This document shows, one piece after another, positions 17,371 to 26,552 of a stretch of DNA of 37,594 nucleotides. Below the pieces are notes generated by a model that saw nothing but the letters and a program-made list of their open reading frames with translations, made no database searches and was not told the origin of the DNA. The stretch lies in NCBI GenBank assembly GCA_031363055.1, contig JANLTP010000250.1, positions 1-37,594 on the forward strand, given 5' to 3'. Numbering within the stretch: the first letter of the stretch is position 1; each line of letters begins with the position of its first letter. A program made the position numbers and the translations under genes. This DNA comes from JANLTP01 sp031363055 (lineage in GTDB: Bacteria; Pseudomonadota; Gammaproteobacteria; Burkholderiales; Burkholderiaceae_E).

Positions 17371-18671
17371 TCGAGCACCCTCGCTCCTCGGACTTGCAAA
17401 AATTCCCTCGGATCACAAATACTGCCCCGGATCGCACTGGCTGCAACGGTATATGGCGACGCCAAAAAAACCTGGCTGCTGGCGTCACCCATGCGCCCCT
17501 TGAAATTACGTGCCGTGGTCGATAGCGCCACCTGACCCGCTTCGAATCGGCCCTCACCATAACCCGCACAAATGCCGCAAGCTGTGGGCAACAGTGTCGC
17601 TCCGGCATTGAGCAAAACGTCGAGTACGCCCTCCTCGGCGGCACGGCTCTGGTCCAGCGAACTGGCCGGCGCGAGCCGAAAGTCAACCGAGGCCGCCACC
17701 TTGCGGCCGCGCAGAATCTGCGCCGCCATACGCAGGTCTTCAAGCTTGGCACCGGTGCAGGCGCCAATATAGGCAACGTCAATCGGCGTGCCGGCATAGT
17801 GTTCGATCGGCTTGCTGTTGGCAGGCGAATCTGGCGCCGCCACCATCGGCGTCAGTAGCGCCGCATCAAACTGATGATGCTCCGATGCGACCGCGTCAAC
17901 GTCGCTATGCCAGTCATGCCAGGAAGACGGCATCTGCGCTTCGTGAAACTTTCCGGTTCCTTGCAAATACTCGAACAGCGTCGCATCCGGCTCGATCAAG
18001 GCCGTTTGAGCACCCAACTCAGCAGACATGTTGGTCAAAGTCATACGCTCTTGCATCGGCATCGCACGAATCGCTGAGCCAGAAAATTCTATCGCCTGAT
18101 AATCGGCACCGGCCAAACCGAATCGTCCAATCAACATCAGCATGATGTCCTTGGCGGTCACACCGATCGGCAATTGACCATCAAACTGCAGGCGAATAGT
18201 GCGTGGTACCCGCAGCCAGATCTGGCCGGTGACCAGTACACCGAGCATCTCGGTGGCACCGATCCCGAACATGTAAGCGCCGAAGGCACCCCCGGTCGGG
18301 GAATGCGAGTCGCCGCCGACACAAAACATGCCCGGCTGCAAGTAGGCATTCTGTGGCAGCACGACATGGCAAATGCCTTCGCCATCATGGAACCGCTGGA
18401 TACCCTGTTCCTTGACCCAATCGCGAGTCAGTTGAATGATCCGGCGTGACTCGTCGTCGCGCGCGGGCAGGTAATGATCGGTGACCACGACAATCCGATC
18501 CGGATGCCGGATTTCGGCGCCGAGCTCAGCCAGCAAGGGCTTCAGGCGGCGCGGTCCGCTGGAGTCGTGAAACATCGCCAAGTCAACCTGGCAGGTCACG
18601 ATTTCACCGGGGGCGACCGATTTCCGGCCGCTCGCGCGCGCAATGATTTTTTCGGCCAAGGATGCCGACAT
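17367..18671 (-). CDS. 3-isopropylmalate dehydratase large subunit-like (aconitase family)
   Basis: The 434-residue protein is the [4Fe-4S] subunit of an aconitase-family hydro-lyase. The three cluster cysteines are visible: Cys305 in YIGACTGAKLEDL, and Cys365 and Cys368 in PTACGICAG. GGDSHSPTGGAFGAYMFGIG (119-138) is the family's substrate and Asp/His site. Enzymes of this type isomerise or hydrate 2-alkylmalates, citraconate, homoaconitate or dimethylmaleate. It is the first gene of the operon running to the FAD oxidoreductase, so the promoter should lie in the 107 bp between its ATG at 18671 and the small ORF upstream, or before that ORF. Confidence 0.92.
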   Translation of the reverse strand: MSASLAEKIIARASGRKSVAPGEIVTCQVDLAMFHDSSGPRRLKPLLAELGAEIRHPDRIVVVTDHYLPARDDESRRIIQLTRDWVKEQGIQRFHDGEGICHVVLPQNAYLQPGMFCVGGDSHSPTGGAFGAYMFGIGATEMLGVLVTGQIWLRVPRTIRLQFDGQLPIGVTAKDIMLMLIGRFGLAGADYQAIEFSGSAIRAMPMQERMTLTNMSAELGAQTALIEPDATLFEYLQGTGKFHEAQMPSSWHDWHSDVDAVASEHHQFDAALLTPMVAAPDSPANSKPIEHYAGTPIDVAYIGACTGAKLEDLRMAAQILRGRKVAASVDFRLAPASSLDQSRAAEEGVLDVLLNAGATLLPTACGICAGYGEGRFEAGQVALSTTARNFKGRMGDASSQVFLASPYTVAASAIRGSICDPREFLQVRGARVLD

Positions 18672-18777
18672 TGGAACCTGTCAGAAGTCGTCCCGGCAGC
18701 GTCGCGGAGAATCAGCGCGCCGTCGGCTGGTGAGAATGCCTCGGATTATGCCCCGGAACACCCTTAACGAGTCGCCC

Positions 18778-18945
18778 TCAACGAGTCATCCATTTCCAGA
18801 GCGCCAATATTCCCAGACTGGCCGCGATCGAGCGCATGAGGCGCACAAATTTTTCGATATCTTCGTCGTTCCGTTTTGCCTTGCGGCTGTAAAAGCCGTC
18901 ATCAGGCACCGTTTTGCCATCGATCCGATCAGGAAAGTACTTCAT
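18778..18945 (-). CDS. Small ORF, 55 residues, possible single-pass membrane protein
   Basis: An ATG at 18945 opens a 55-codon frame ending in TGA at 18778-18780. The first half is charged (MKYFPDRIDG, then FYSRKAKRNDEDIEKFV) and the second half ends in a hydrophobic, mildly amphipathic helix (IAASLGILALWKW), which would suit a small membrane-associated peptide. An AAGGCCGAG stretch lies upstream as a weak ribosome site. The product resembles no family I recognise. It points toward the LeuC-like operon 107 bp downstream and could be its first gene or an independent unit. Support is compositional only. Confidence 0.5.
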   Translation of the reverse strand: MKYFPDRIDGKTVPDDGFYSRKAKRNDEDIEKFVRLMRSIAASLGILALWKWMTR

Positions 18946-19104
18946 AGAGTCTCGGCCTTCGGTTTATTCTTGTGCACTTATTGTTGCCGCAGTTGCAAGA
19001 ATGCGGCAATGCAATGAGCGATGAATACAACGCTTGTGCAGACAATCGGTAAACGGTCTCGATGGCTGTGGACAATTGACGACAAGTACGCCTTTCTCGT
19101 GGCG

Positions 19105-19133
19105 TTGACTTCGATCGCCGGTTACCGCAATAT
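19105..19133 (+). promoter_or_regulatory. Possible sigma-70 promoter before the acyltransferase
   Basis: TTGACT (19105-19110) is followed after 17 bp by CAATAT (19128-19133), about 48 bp before the acyltransferase ATG. The -35 box is good and the -10 box is weak. Confidence 0.3.
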
Positions 19134-19180
19134 CAGAGGCTGTTCCCTGACCCGTACCGCCGACGCAATAGAATCCTTCC

Positions 19181-20113
19181 ATGCTTGCCAACTTGCCCCA
19201 TGCCCTGCGCGGCGTCCTGACCGCCCTCACCCTGTGCCTGAGCACGGTGCTGATCACGCTCACCCTGGTGCCACCGGCATTGATCAAACTTCTGATACCG
19301 GGCGACGCTGTGCGCCGCGTTTGCGACCGCCTGTTGAACGCACTCGCATCGAGTTGGGTGGCGATCAACAACGCCTGGATCGTCGCCGTTCGCAAAGCGC
19401 AATGGGACGTGCAAGGCGTCAGCAGCCTGCATGCCAACGGTTGGTATTTGATCTCGAGCAATCACCAGAGCTGGGTCGATATCCTGGTGCTGCAACGAAT
19501 TTTTTATGGCCGTATTCCGTTTTTGAAATTTTTTCTGAAGCAGGAACTCATCTGGGTACCGGTGATTGGACTGGCCTGGTGGGCACTGGACTTTCCGTTC
19601 ATGAAACGTGGCCGCGGTTCCGGCGCCCGCGGCAGCGATCTGAAAACGACTCGCGAGGCTTGCGAAAAATTCAAGAAAATTCCGACCTCGGTCATCAATT
19701 TCGTCGAAGGCACCCGCTTTACCGCAGCCAAGCATGATCAACAACGCAGCCCGTACCAATACCTGCTGAAACCGAAAATCGGCGGACTGGGGATTGCGCT
19801 GGCGACGATGGGTGAACAGTTCGAAGCGCTGCTCGACGTCACCATTGTCTACCCGAACGGAGTGCCCAACTTCTGGGACTTGCTCAGCGGGCGAGTCAAC
19901 GCCGTGACGGTACGGGTGGTGGAGCGACCGATTCCCAAGGAAGTGCTCGGCAGTGACCCGATTGGCGACAAGAACTATCGGCGCCAGATCAGCGATTGGG
20001 TCGAGCAGCAGTGGGCCGAAAAGGACCGTCTGATCGCCGAGCTCAAACAGACCACCTCGGCAAGCGGGTCGACCAGGGCAGCGCAAGCAGCAGAGCTACA
20101 CGCGACGCTCTAG
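19181..20113 (+). CDS. 1-acylglycerol-3-phosphate acyltransferase family protein (YihG-like)
   Basis: The 310-residue protein has the PlsC acyltransferase motifs: NHQSWVD (94-100) with the catalytic His95 and Asp100 pair, the phosphate-binding block after FMKRG, and FVEGTRF (174-180). An N-terminal hydrophobic segment (about 10-40) would hold it in the inner membrane. It matches the longer YihG-type branch, which makes phosphatidic acid with preferences for particular acyl chains. The two convergent stop codons share CTAG at 20110-20113 with the aminotransferase gene. It appears to be transcribed alone. Confidence 0.9.
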   Translation: MLANLPHALRGVLTALTLCLSTVLITLTLVPPALIKLLIPGDAVRRVCDRLLNALASSWVAINNAWIVAVRKAQWDVQGVSSLHANGWYLISSNHQSWVDILVLQRIFYGRIPFLKFFLKQELIWVPVIGLAWWALDFPFMKRGRGSGARGSDLKTTREACEKFKKIPTSVINFVEGTRFTAAKHDQQRSPYQYLLKPKIGGLGIALATMGEQFEALLDVTIVYPNGVPNFWDLLSGRVNAVTVRVVERPIPKEVLGSDPIGDKNYRRQISDWVEQQWAEKDRLIAELKQTTSASGSTRAAQAAELHATL

Positions 20114-21309
20114 TCAGCCAGATACTGCGCAGCCGCCGCCAGACCATCGGCTCCAAATGGAATTCCCTGGACCTTCATCGCTGCCTGAACGCCGGCCAGC
20201 GCGCCCAGAATCATGGCGGCGTTCATGTCGCCAAGATGTCCGATGCGAAACACCCGACCCGCCAACGGACCCAGGCCACCGGCCATGGCGACCTGAAAAC
20301 GCTCGCGCGCAACCGTGCGAAGCGCCTCGGGGTCGAAGCCGGCGGCGACTTCAATGGCGGTTACCGAGTGTGATCGGGCCGACGCGACCTTGCACAACGC
20401 GCTCAGTGCACCGGCACTCGACCAGCGCGCCAGGGCCGCATGGACGGCGCCAGCCAGTTGAGCGTGCCGTGCGTGAACTGCTGCCAGCCCTTCAGTTTCG
20501 ATGAGTCCAATCGCCGCCTGCAGACCGGCCAGATGCGCCAACGGCGGTGTACCGCAAAATTTGTTGGATTGAACAGAGCTTTTGCGGCGTACCCAATCCC
20601 AGTAATAACGCGGACCGGCATGCGCCATGGTGAACTGCATCGCCCGATCATTGACGGCCACAAAACCGAGTCCGGGCGGCAACATCAGGCCCTTCTGCGA
20701 AGCGCCCATGGCAACATCGACGCCGAGCTCATCCATCGCGAAGGGTGCCGCCGCCAACGACGCCACCACATCAACCACCAAGAGCGCCGGATGGCGGGCG
20801 GCATCGAGCGCCCGGCGTACCGCAGCCAGGTCGCTGCTGACGCCACTGGCGGTATCGGTATGGACGATCAGTACCGCATTGATTCGATGTTCGCGATCGC
20901 GACGCAGCGCCTCTTCGAGCGCGCCAATATCAATCGGATAACCTTCGACATAGGGCGTGCGCTCGACCGCGACGCCGAGCGCCTCGGTCTGCATCGCCCA
21001 GGCATCGGAAAAGTGACCGCCACCGGCAATCAACAAGGTTCGTCCGGCGGCCGCCAGATTCACCGCCACCGCCTCCCACATGCCGTGGCCATTGGCCGCG
21101 TAAAAAAACACGTCCGAATCGGCGGTGCACAAAAGCCGCTTCATCCCGCGCTCACATTCGACGATGGTATTGGCCACCCGAGCATCGGCCAGATCCATCA
21201 TCGGCCGTTGCATGGCGTGCATGACTTCATCCGGTACTCGGGTCGGACCCGGCGAGTGGACAAATCGATGGCCGGGAATTCTGCGGCCGCTGGGGTTCTG
21301 TTCCATCAT
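20110..21309 (-). CDS. Alanine-glyoxylate / serine-pyruvate type aminotransferase
   Basis: The 399-residue protein is a class V PLP-dependent aminotransferase. Landmarks are the N-terminal SPGPTRVP, HTDTASGV (150-157), the PLP-ring Asp180 in LLVVDVVASL and the Schiff-base lysine Lys206 in GASQKGLMLPPGLG. Related enzymes transfer amino groups between serine, alanine or aspartate and glyoxylate or hydroxypyruvate. Glyoxylate made by the isocitrate lyase in this window could be one acceptor, though the genes are 17 kb apart. The start is ATG-ATG; either could be used. It is not in an obvious operon. Confidence 0.9.
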   Translation of the reverse strand: MMEQNPSGRRIPGHRFVHSPGPTRVPDEVMHAMQRPMMDLADARVANTIVECERGMKRLLCTADSDVFFYAANGHGMWEAVAVNLAAAGRTLLIAGGGHFSDAWAMQTEALGVAVERTPYVEGYPIDIGALEEALRRDREHRINAVLIVHTDTASGVSSDLAAVRRALDAARHPALLVVDVVASLAAAPFAMDELGVDVAMGASQKGLMLPPGLGFVAVNDRAMQFTMAHAGPRYYWDWVRRKSSVQSNKFCGTPPLAHLAGLQAAIGLIETEGLAAVHARHAQLAGAVHAALARWSSAGALSALCKVASARSHSVTAIEVAAGFDPEALRTVARERFQVAMAGGLGPLAGRVFRIGHLGDMNAAMILGALAGVQAAMKVQGIPFGADGLAAAAQYLAD

Positions 21310-21420
21310 GCTTCCCGTTCCGTCATGCTTTCAGTTCCATCATGATGCCGATCCGATTGCCCGACGCGACCATTCGTGGCAGCGCACCCTTCGAAGTGGC
21401 AGTTCCGGGATCCGTGCGAC

Positions 21421-21954
21421 TCACTCGACAAATTTTACCCGCGTCAGATAAGCATGGGCATCCCAGGCGGCTTTCGAGAAGCGATCGGCGCGTGCTTCGA
21501 AGGCGAGTATCTGCTCCTGGGCCACCGCTGCCTCCCGCAGGTTCGAGAGATGATCCTCAAGCGCCTGTGTGATCTCGGCAATCAAATCATCCAGATCAAG
21601 CTTGAGTTCTTCGAATGCATCGCTGGTTTCCTCGAAACTCCAGGCCGTATGAACACTGCCGGAGGCGTCATCGGAATCACGATGCTCGAAATCATCGTCG
21701 TTGTAATGTTCGTCTTCGTAGTCGTCCGGTTCATCGATCAAGCGCAACTGTTCGCCAATCGCCTCTATTCTCAGCAGCACGGGCGGGTCAGCCAGATCCT
21801 GCGTCGCTTCTTCGACTTCCTCGAGTATCTCGTGAACCTCTTCAATGGCCTGATGCAGCAACAAATTACCGTACTCAAAGCTTCTGACACTCTCGGACGT
21901 ACCATCCAGTTCGGCCAGCAAATTCTGGTCAATTTCGTTATTCGATATTTTCAA
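21421..21954 (-). CDS. Acidic, helical hypothetical protein
   Basis: The 177-residue product is not recognised. It is very acidic, with long Glu/Asp-rich helices (HQAIEEVHEILEEVEEATQD near 34-53) and an Asp/Glu/His-rich low-complexity patch around 76-92 (DDYEDEHYNDDDFEH), then another helical stretch with regular Leu spacing. This pattern suits a soluble scaffolding or nucleic-acid-mimic type protein, but that is a guess. The only usual start in the frame is TTG at 21954, with no clear Shine-Dalgarno. The frame is open upstream to a TAG near 22050 and contains no ATG, GTG or TTG there. Confidence 0.6.
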   Translation of the reverse strand: MKISNNEIDQNLLAELDGTSESVRSFEYGNLLLHQAIEEVHEILEEVEEATQDLADPPVLLRIEAIGEQLRLIDEPDDYEDEHYNDDDFEHRDSDDASGSVHTAWSFEETSDAFEELKLDLDDLIAEITQALEDHLSNLREAAVAQEQILAFEARADRFSKAAWDAHAYLTRVKFVE

Positions 21955-22233
21955 GGGCTTTTCTATCGTCGCAGGTATTCCTGCATTGCGTATTTCAACA
22001 TCGGGTATTTCAAAGGAGTGGCGAAGTATAGGAGAGGAGCGCCCAAGCGACTAGAATTGACTGTTGACGCTTGGTAGTGGCTGCTCAGGAGTGACCTTTG
22101 GCACTCAAAAACCGAACGACCATCGGCCAGCGTGACATATTCACTTCCTGGCACACCTGAAAATTTGTAAACTTGCCCCACAATTGTTCGTCAAAGTCAG
22201 ACGATACAACATTGTCGCCCATAAGGATCCTCC

Positions 22234-23148
22234 ATGAAGCTGCTAGAACAATATGCCGAAAACGGATACGTTATTGTTCCTGACCTGATACCGCATGCCA
22301 AGATCGATCGACTGGCGGCGGCGCTTGAACGCTTCAAACATGGCCGGCGTCCATATTGGTCTGAAAGCATTCACAAGTGGATTTTACCGGGTCTCGATGA
22401 CAAAGGCTTTATGGTCGAGTCAATGGAGAACTTCACCCGTCTGTGGTTCTCCAATGGCATGAAAGATGCCGGCTACGATATTTTGCTGAGCTCCGAAATC
22501 AATGACGTGCTGCGTCAGTTGAAGCCCGGAAGCAACGAGTTTGTGCATTGGTTGAACCACTTGTTCGACAAATCGACCGGCTCGAACGACCATATTGATA
22601 ATTGGTATCTCGATACCGATCCGGCCGGCGAGCTGGTCGGCGCCTGGGTGGCGCTCGAAGATATTCATCCGGATTCAGGTACCTTCCGCCTGTTCCCGAA
22701 AACCCATTTGAATCCGGCCATGAAAGAGCTCTGGCCGATGGAACACAACGCTTTCGTCAAGCACTGCGCCGGTCTCGCCAAAACGCTTGAGCCACTGGCG
22801 GTTGTGATCAAGAAAGGCACTGTCGTTTTCTTCCATCCGTTCATTTTGCACGGCGCTACCGACCAGGTCGATCCTCACTACTCGAGAAAATCGGTGACCT
22901 CGCATTACATTCCGTTTGGTTGCCTCAGAAAAGAGCGCGAAGCCATCGCAGAAACGCCCGAGGCCCGATTGCAGCGCGAGATGAAGCAGGCACGCAAGCT
23001 CAAGGGTCGCCCGATTGCCGTCTCGCACACGCTGCATGATGAATTGGTGTTCAACACTGCAGGTTTGGTCAGTTTTGCCAAGAGCCTCGTGTTCGGTCAG
23101 TCGCCGATCGTCATGGACATGAAGCGACGCTCGCTGGCCGATAACTGA
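22234..23148 (+). CDS. Phytanoyl-CoA dioxygenase (PhyH) family protein
   Basis: The 304-residue protein is a Fe(II)/2-oxoglutarate oxygenase of the PhyH family. The facial triad is His120 and Asp122 (SNDHIDNWYLD) and distal His206 (FILHGATD), with a 2-oxoglutarate-binding arginine expected at about 218 (HYSRKSV). Members hydroxylate fatty acyl-CoAs, amino acids or small natural products. An AAGGATCCTCC segment precedes the ATG. Neighbours give no operon: the flippase gene converges on it with only 2 bp between stops, and upstream is a non-coding stretch. The substrate is unknown. Confidence 0.9.
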   Translation: MKLLEQYAENGYVIVPDLIPHAKIDRLAAALERFKHGRRPYWSESIHKWILPGLDDKGFMVESMENFTRLWFSNGMKDAGYDILLSSEINDVLRQLKPGSNEFVHWLNHLFDKSTGSNDHIDNWYLDTDPAGELVGAWVALEDIHPDSGTFRLFPKTHLNPAMKELWPMEHNAFVKHCAGLAKTLEPLAVVIKKGTVVFFHPFILHGATDQVDPHYSRKSVTSHYIPFGCLRKEREAIAETPEARLQREMKQARKLKGRPIAVSHTLHDELVFNTAGLVSFAKSLVFGQSPIVMDMKRRSLADN

Positions 23149-23150
23149 AA

Positions 23151-24695
23151 CTAAAAGCCCGCCAGTCTGGCGAAGCGCGGACCCAATACTTCGCGTATGG
23201 TCGCGGCACTGCCCAACAGTCTGAGCGCACTCAAGTAAGTTGCCACGAACACCAGCCCGGCCACGAGCAACTGGAAGAACAGCGGCACGTGCAAGCTCAA
23301 CTGGCTGGTGCCATACGAAACGAGTGCCGCCAGCGCGCTGGCCAGCGCAATACGCGCCAGACCGGACCAGTCCTGAATGCCAGACACGGGCACGCCAGTC
23401 AGCTTCGAGCAGCGCAGGTACAAAATGATTTGTGCCGTCAGCACACCGGCGATGCCGCCAGCGGCTGCACCCGGCAGGCCGAACGCCTTGGCACCAAAGT
23501 ATGCGGCAGTGATCGAAATGGGCAATGCAATCGCATCATTGATCATCATGAAGCGACCTTGGCGCATGGCCACCAGAATCCAGGCGACCTCGATACATTC
23601 GATCAACATTCCCAGCAAATAGACCCGCAACACCGGCGCAGCCGCGTTATAACGATCGGTGAACAGCAACGACAAAATCGGCTCAGCCCAGGTTGCCAAA
23701 AACGCGAGCATCGGAAACATCAAGAGGCCAACCGCCAGATTGCAACGCCGGTTCAACGCCTGCATTTCGCCATCGTTACTCTGCGATTGCATCCGACTCA
23801 TTTCGGGCAGTACCACCTGGTTGATGGTCATGCGCACCAGCGATTGAATCGGTGTAAAGATCGACGCAATCGAGTACAAGCCGAACTGGCTCACTGTAAA
23901 GAGGCTGGCAACCAACCATTGATCAACGCGACTGCGTAACAAGTACAGTGCTGTCGAAACACCGAAAGGCAAACTGTAACGGCCTTGCTCGAGCATCGTC
24001 TCACGGGTCGGCTTGATTACAGGTCGGGCGAAATGCGCCACGCTGAGCGCACAAACCGTACCCTTGAGCGCCACCAGGATCAGTTGTGCAGCCATGACAG
24101 CCGCCCAGTCCTTGAAAATCAGTGCCGAACCGAGCACCAGAATGACGCGCAGCACGGCGAATGACAAATTGACCTTGGCCTGGGTCGCTGCCGCCTGGTG
24201 TGCATTGAAGACATAGTCAAGAAGGCTTGCAAAAACCCACAGAAATACAAAGACGACGGCACTGACACCGATCGCCTGACCCGACTCGTTAAACGAAACG
24301 AAGGCAGCCGTTCCTAGCGCCGCAACAACACTGACCAAGAGCATGAAACCGGCGGTCTGAACCAGATAGCTTGACGATTGCGACTTGTTCAGTCGCGGCA
24401 AGAAGTAGTACAAGCTGCCGGGCATTCCCAAAGCCAGAGTGCCGCTGCAAGTGAACGCAATCAGCCAGAGCGTGCGATACAAACCGAAATCTGCCTCGCT
24501 GAGCAAGCGCACCAACATGATCGGCAGCAGAACTTGAACCGCCATTTCGACCGCATTCGAGAAGCTCAGCGTCAGCACAGACTGCCGCAACTTCTTGCCG
24601 CGTTTTTCGCTGGCGTCCGCCGAGGCCGTTATTTTATTGAACGCCTTCGCAGCAGCGTCCGCCGCCTTGATTTCGTCAGCAATCTGATCATCCAT
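23151..24695 (-). CDS. Polysaccharide/oligosaccharide flippase-type membrane protein (MOP superfamily)
   Basis: The 514-residue protein is almost wholly hydrophobic, with about 12-14 membrane helices after a charged roughly 40-residue cytoplasmic leader. Early text LPIMLVRLLSEADFGLYRTL is characteristic of the Wzx/RfbX polysaccharide-export (PST) branch. Such proteins flip lipid-linked sugar repeat units to the periplasm. No glycosyltransferases or polymerase genes are nearby, so its glycan partner cannot be named. The start is ATG at 24695 with only a weak ribosome site. Confidence 0.87.
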   Translation of the reverse strand: MDDQIADEIKAADAAAKAFNKITASADASEKRGKKLRQSVLTLSFSNAVEMAVQVLLPIMLVRLLSEADFGLYRTLWLIAFTCSGTLALGMPGSLYYFLPRLNKSQSSSYLVQTAGFMLLVSVVAALGTAAFVSFNESGQAIGVSAVVFVFLWVFASLLDYVFNAHQAAATQAKVNLSFAVLRVILVLGSALIFKDWAAVMAAQLILVALKGTVCALSVAHFARPVIKPTRETMLEQGRYSLPFGVSTALYLLRSRVDQWLVASLFTVSQFGLYSIASIFTPIQSLVRMTINQVVLPEMSRMQSQSNDGEMQALNRRCNLAVGLLMFPMLAFLATWAEPILSLLFTDRYNAAAPVLRVYLLGMLIECIEVAWILVAMRQGRFMMINDAIALPISITAAYFGAKAFGLPGAAAGGIAGVLTAQIILYLRCSKLTGVPVSGIQDWSGLARIALASALAALVSYGTSQLSLHVPLFFQLLVAGLVFVATYLSALRLLGSAATIREVLGPRFARLAGF

Positions 24696-24787
24696 AGCTG
24701 CGAGCTTAGCGCAGATTTTCCAGGCGGCGACGTGCCGCTCAGGGCCGGGCGTTAATCGGTACTTTCGAGGCTACGACCGGAGCCTGC

Positions 24788-26512
24788 TCACAACACACAA
24801 CCGTAGTGTGCAGTCGACACAAGACGGATGTACTTGTCGTGCACCGATCCGGGCCGAACCCGCAGCGCATGGTCCGGCGCACGCCAGGACTTCATGCGAT
24901 TGGCGATCTCCTCATCCGGAATCGCCAGATTCAAGGTTCGTGCGATTGGATCGATGACGATCAGATCACCATCGCGCACCGCTGCGATCGGACCGCCGCG
25001 CGCGGCCTCCGGTGAAATGTGGCCGATCAGGATGCCGTGCGAAACACCGGAAAAACGGCCATCGGTAATCAGCGCAACCTCCTCGGCCAAGCCGCGGCCC
25101 TGGAGCTGAATGGTCAGCATCACCATCTCGGGCATGCCGGGCCCGCCGACCGGCCCGACATTACGAACCACAATGACGGTACCGGGCACAATGTCGCCGG
25201 CTCGAATCGCCTGCATGGTGTCGGCTTCTGACTCGAACACGCGCGCGGTGCCTCGAAACTCGCCCTTGGCCAGCGTCTTGCCGGAGAGCTTCAGCAGACA
25301 ACTCTCGGGCGCGAGATTACCCTTGAGCACACTGATGTGATTGTTCGGCGGCGCCAGCGGCTGGCCGATCGGCAACACCACGTTTTGTTTACCCAGGGCT
25401 TCGAGCGTCGGTACATCGGCCAGGTTCTCGGCCAGCATCTTGCCGGTCACGGTCATGACGTCGCCGTGCAAGAAGCCGTGACGCAATAACTCCTTCATGA
25501 CAATCGGTACGCCGCCAATATTGTGCAGCGACACCATTGCATTGGCGCCATGCGGCTGCAGGTTGGCAATCAGCGGCACTCGTTCGCCGATTTGTTGGAT
25601 GCGCTCGATGGTGATCGGCACCTGCGCCTCGCGCGCAATGGCCAGCAGGTGCAGATACATATTGGTGGAACCGCCCATCGCATAAACGGTGGTGATCGCA
25701 TTCTCGAACGCGCGCTCGGTCATGATGTCAAGCGGCCGGATGCCGGCAGCCATCAGGCGATAGACCGCCTCGACCGATGCGCGCGCCTGTGCCCGCACGT
25801 CGGCATGTATGTCGCTGCGGGCATCGTAGTCGGCCGGATGCGAGGCGCCGCGCGGCAGCATCATGCCGATCGCCTCGGCAATCGTGCTCATGGTGTTGGC
25901 CGTGAACATGGCGCCGCAAGTGCCGCTGCCGGGCATGACATTTTTTTCTATTTCGAGGAACTGAACCGCCGACAGTCGGCCTGACTCATGAGCAGCCTTA
26001 CCCTCGGCCCAGTCCATGATCGTCAAGTTATTGCCCTTGCTGGCATACGGCTCGAACGACACCTGGCCGGGCGAGCTGGTGCCCGGATAAAGCACCAGCC
26101 CGAACGCGTTGGTGCGCGCCAGCGGCATCAAGGCAGCGGCACCTGTTTTGTCACAGCCGGAGATGACGATCATGGCCTCACCATGATGAGCGTAGTGACC
26201 AATTTCAAAACAGTCAGCCACCACATCACGCGACACGAGACTGTAACCGGCGGTGGGGCTGCCCTGGGTCAGCGCATCCGATACCGCCGGCGCGCCGACG
26301 ATCAATCCTTGCCCACCGCGTTCGGCCAGCAAATCGACCAGCAGATCGGTGATCGTCCGTACCCGGTTATTGCAGCGATGCGCGTTGGTATAGGCGCTGG
26401 CAATGGTGACTATCGCGCTCGCACGCGTGGTCTGCTCGGGATCAAAACCGGCGGCGCGCATTTCGACGCGAGAATTTTTCCAGAAGGTGCTGCTGTCTTT
26501 TTGAGTTGCCAT
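24788..26512 (-). CDS. IlvD/Edd family dehydratase (sugar-acid or dihydroxy-acid type)
   Basis: The 574-residue protein has the three cysteines expected for the Fe-S cluster of this family: Cys47 (NAHRCNN), Cys120 (SGCDKTG) and Cys199 (SGTCGAMFTANTM). Later blocks GGSTNMYLHLLA and DGRFSGVSHGILIGH are intact. The pattern GCDKT instead of GCDKN, and AHRCNN at the first cysteine, suggests a sugar-acid or hydroxy-acid dehydratase rather than branched-chain amino acid synthesis. AAAGGA lies 8 bases before the ATG. It begins 40 bp after the P450 gene on the same strand, so the two are likely one transcript. The substrate is not known. Confidence 0.92.
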   Translation of the reverse strand: MATQKDSSTFWKNSRVEMRAAGFDPEQTTRASAIVTIASAYTNAHRCNNRVRTITDLLVDLLAERGGQGLIVGAPAVSDALTQGSPTAGYSLVSRDVVADCFEIGHYAHHGEAMIVISGCDKTGAAALMPLARTNAFGLVLYPGTSSPGQVSFEPYASKGNNLTIMDWAEGKAAHESGRLSAVQFLEIEKNVMPGSGTCGAMFTANTMSTIAEAIGMMLPRGASHPADYDARSDIHADVRAQARASVEAVYRLMAAGIRPLDIMTERAFENAITTVYAMGGSTNMYLHLLAIAREAQVPITIERIQQIGERVPLIANLQPHGANAMVSLHNIGGVPIVMKELLRHGFLHGDVMTVTGKMLAENLADVPTLEALGKQNVVLPIGQPLAPPNNHISVLKGNLAPESCLLKLSGKTLAKGEFRGTARVFESEADTMQAIRAGDIVPGTVIVVRNVGPVGGPGMPEMVMLTIQLQGRGLAEEVALITDGRFSGVSHGILIGHISPEAARGGPIAAVRDGDLIVIDPIARTLNLAIPDEEIANRMKSWRAPDHALRVRPGSVHDKYIRLVSTAHYGCVL

Positions 26513-26552
26513 CGTTTTGATCCTTTAATTGGTCCGTACTTTGCCACCCACG

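Noticed and set aside
21963..22181. A 72-codon minus-strand frame with a GTG start before the acidic protein gene
   Set aside because: It resembles nothing, shares its DNA with a second short frame starting at ATG 22209, and neither has support beyond being open. A frameshifted small gene is possible but unproven.
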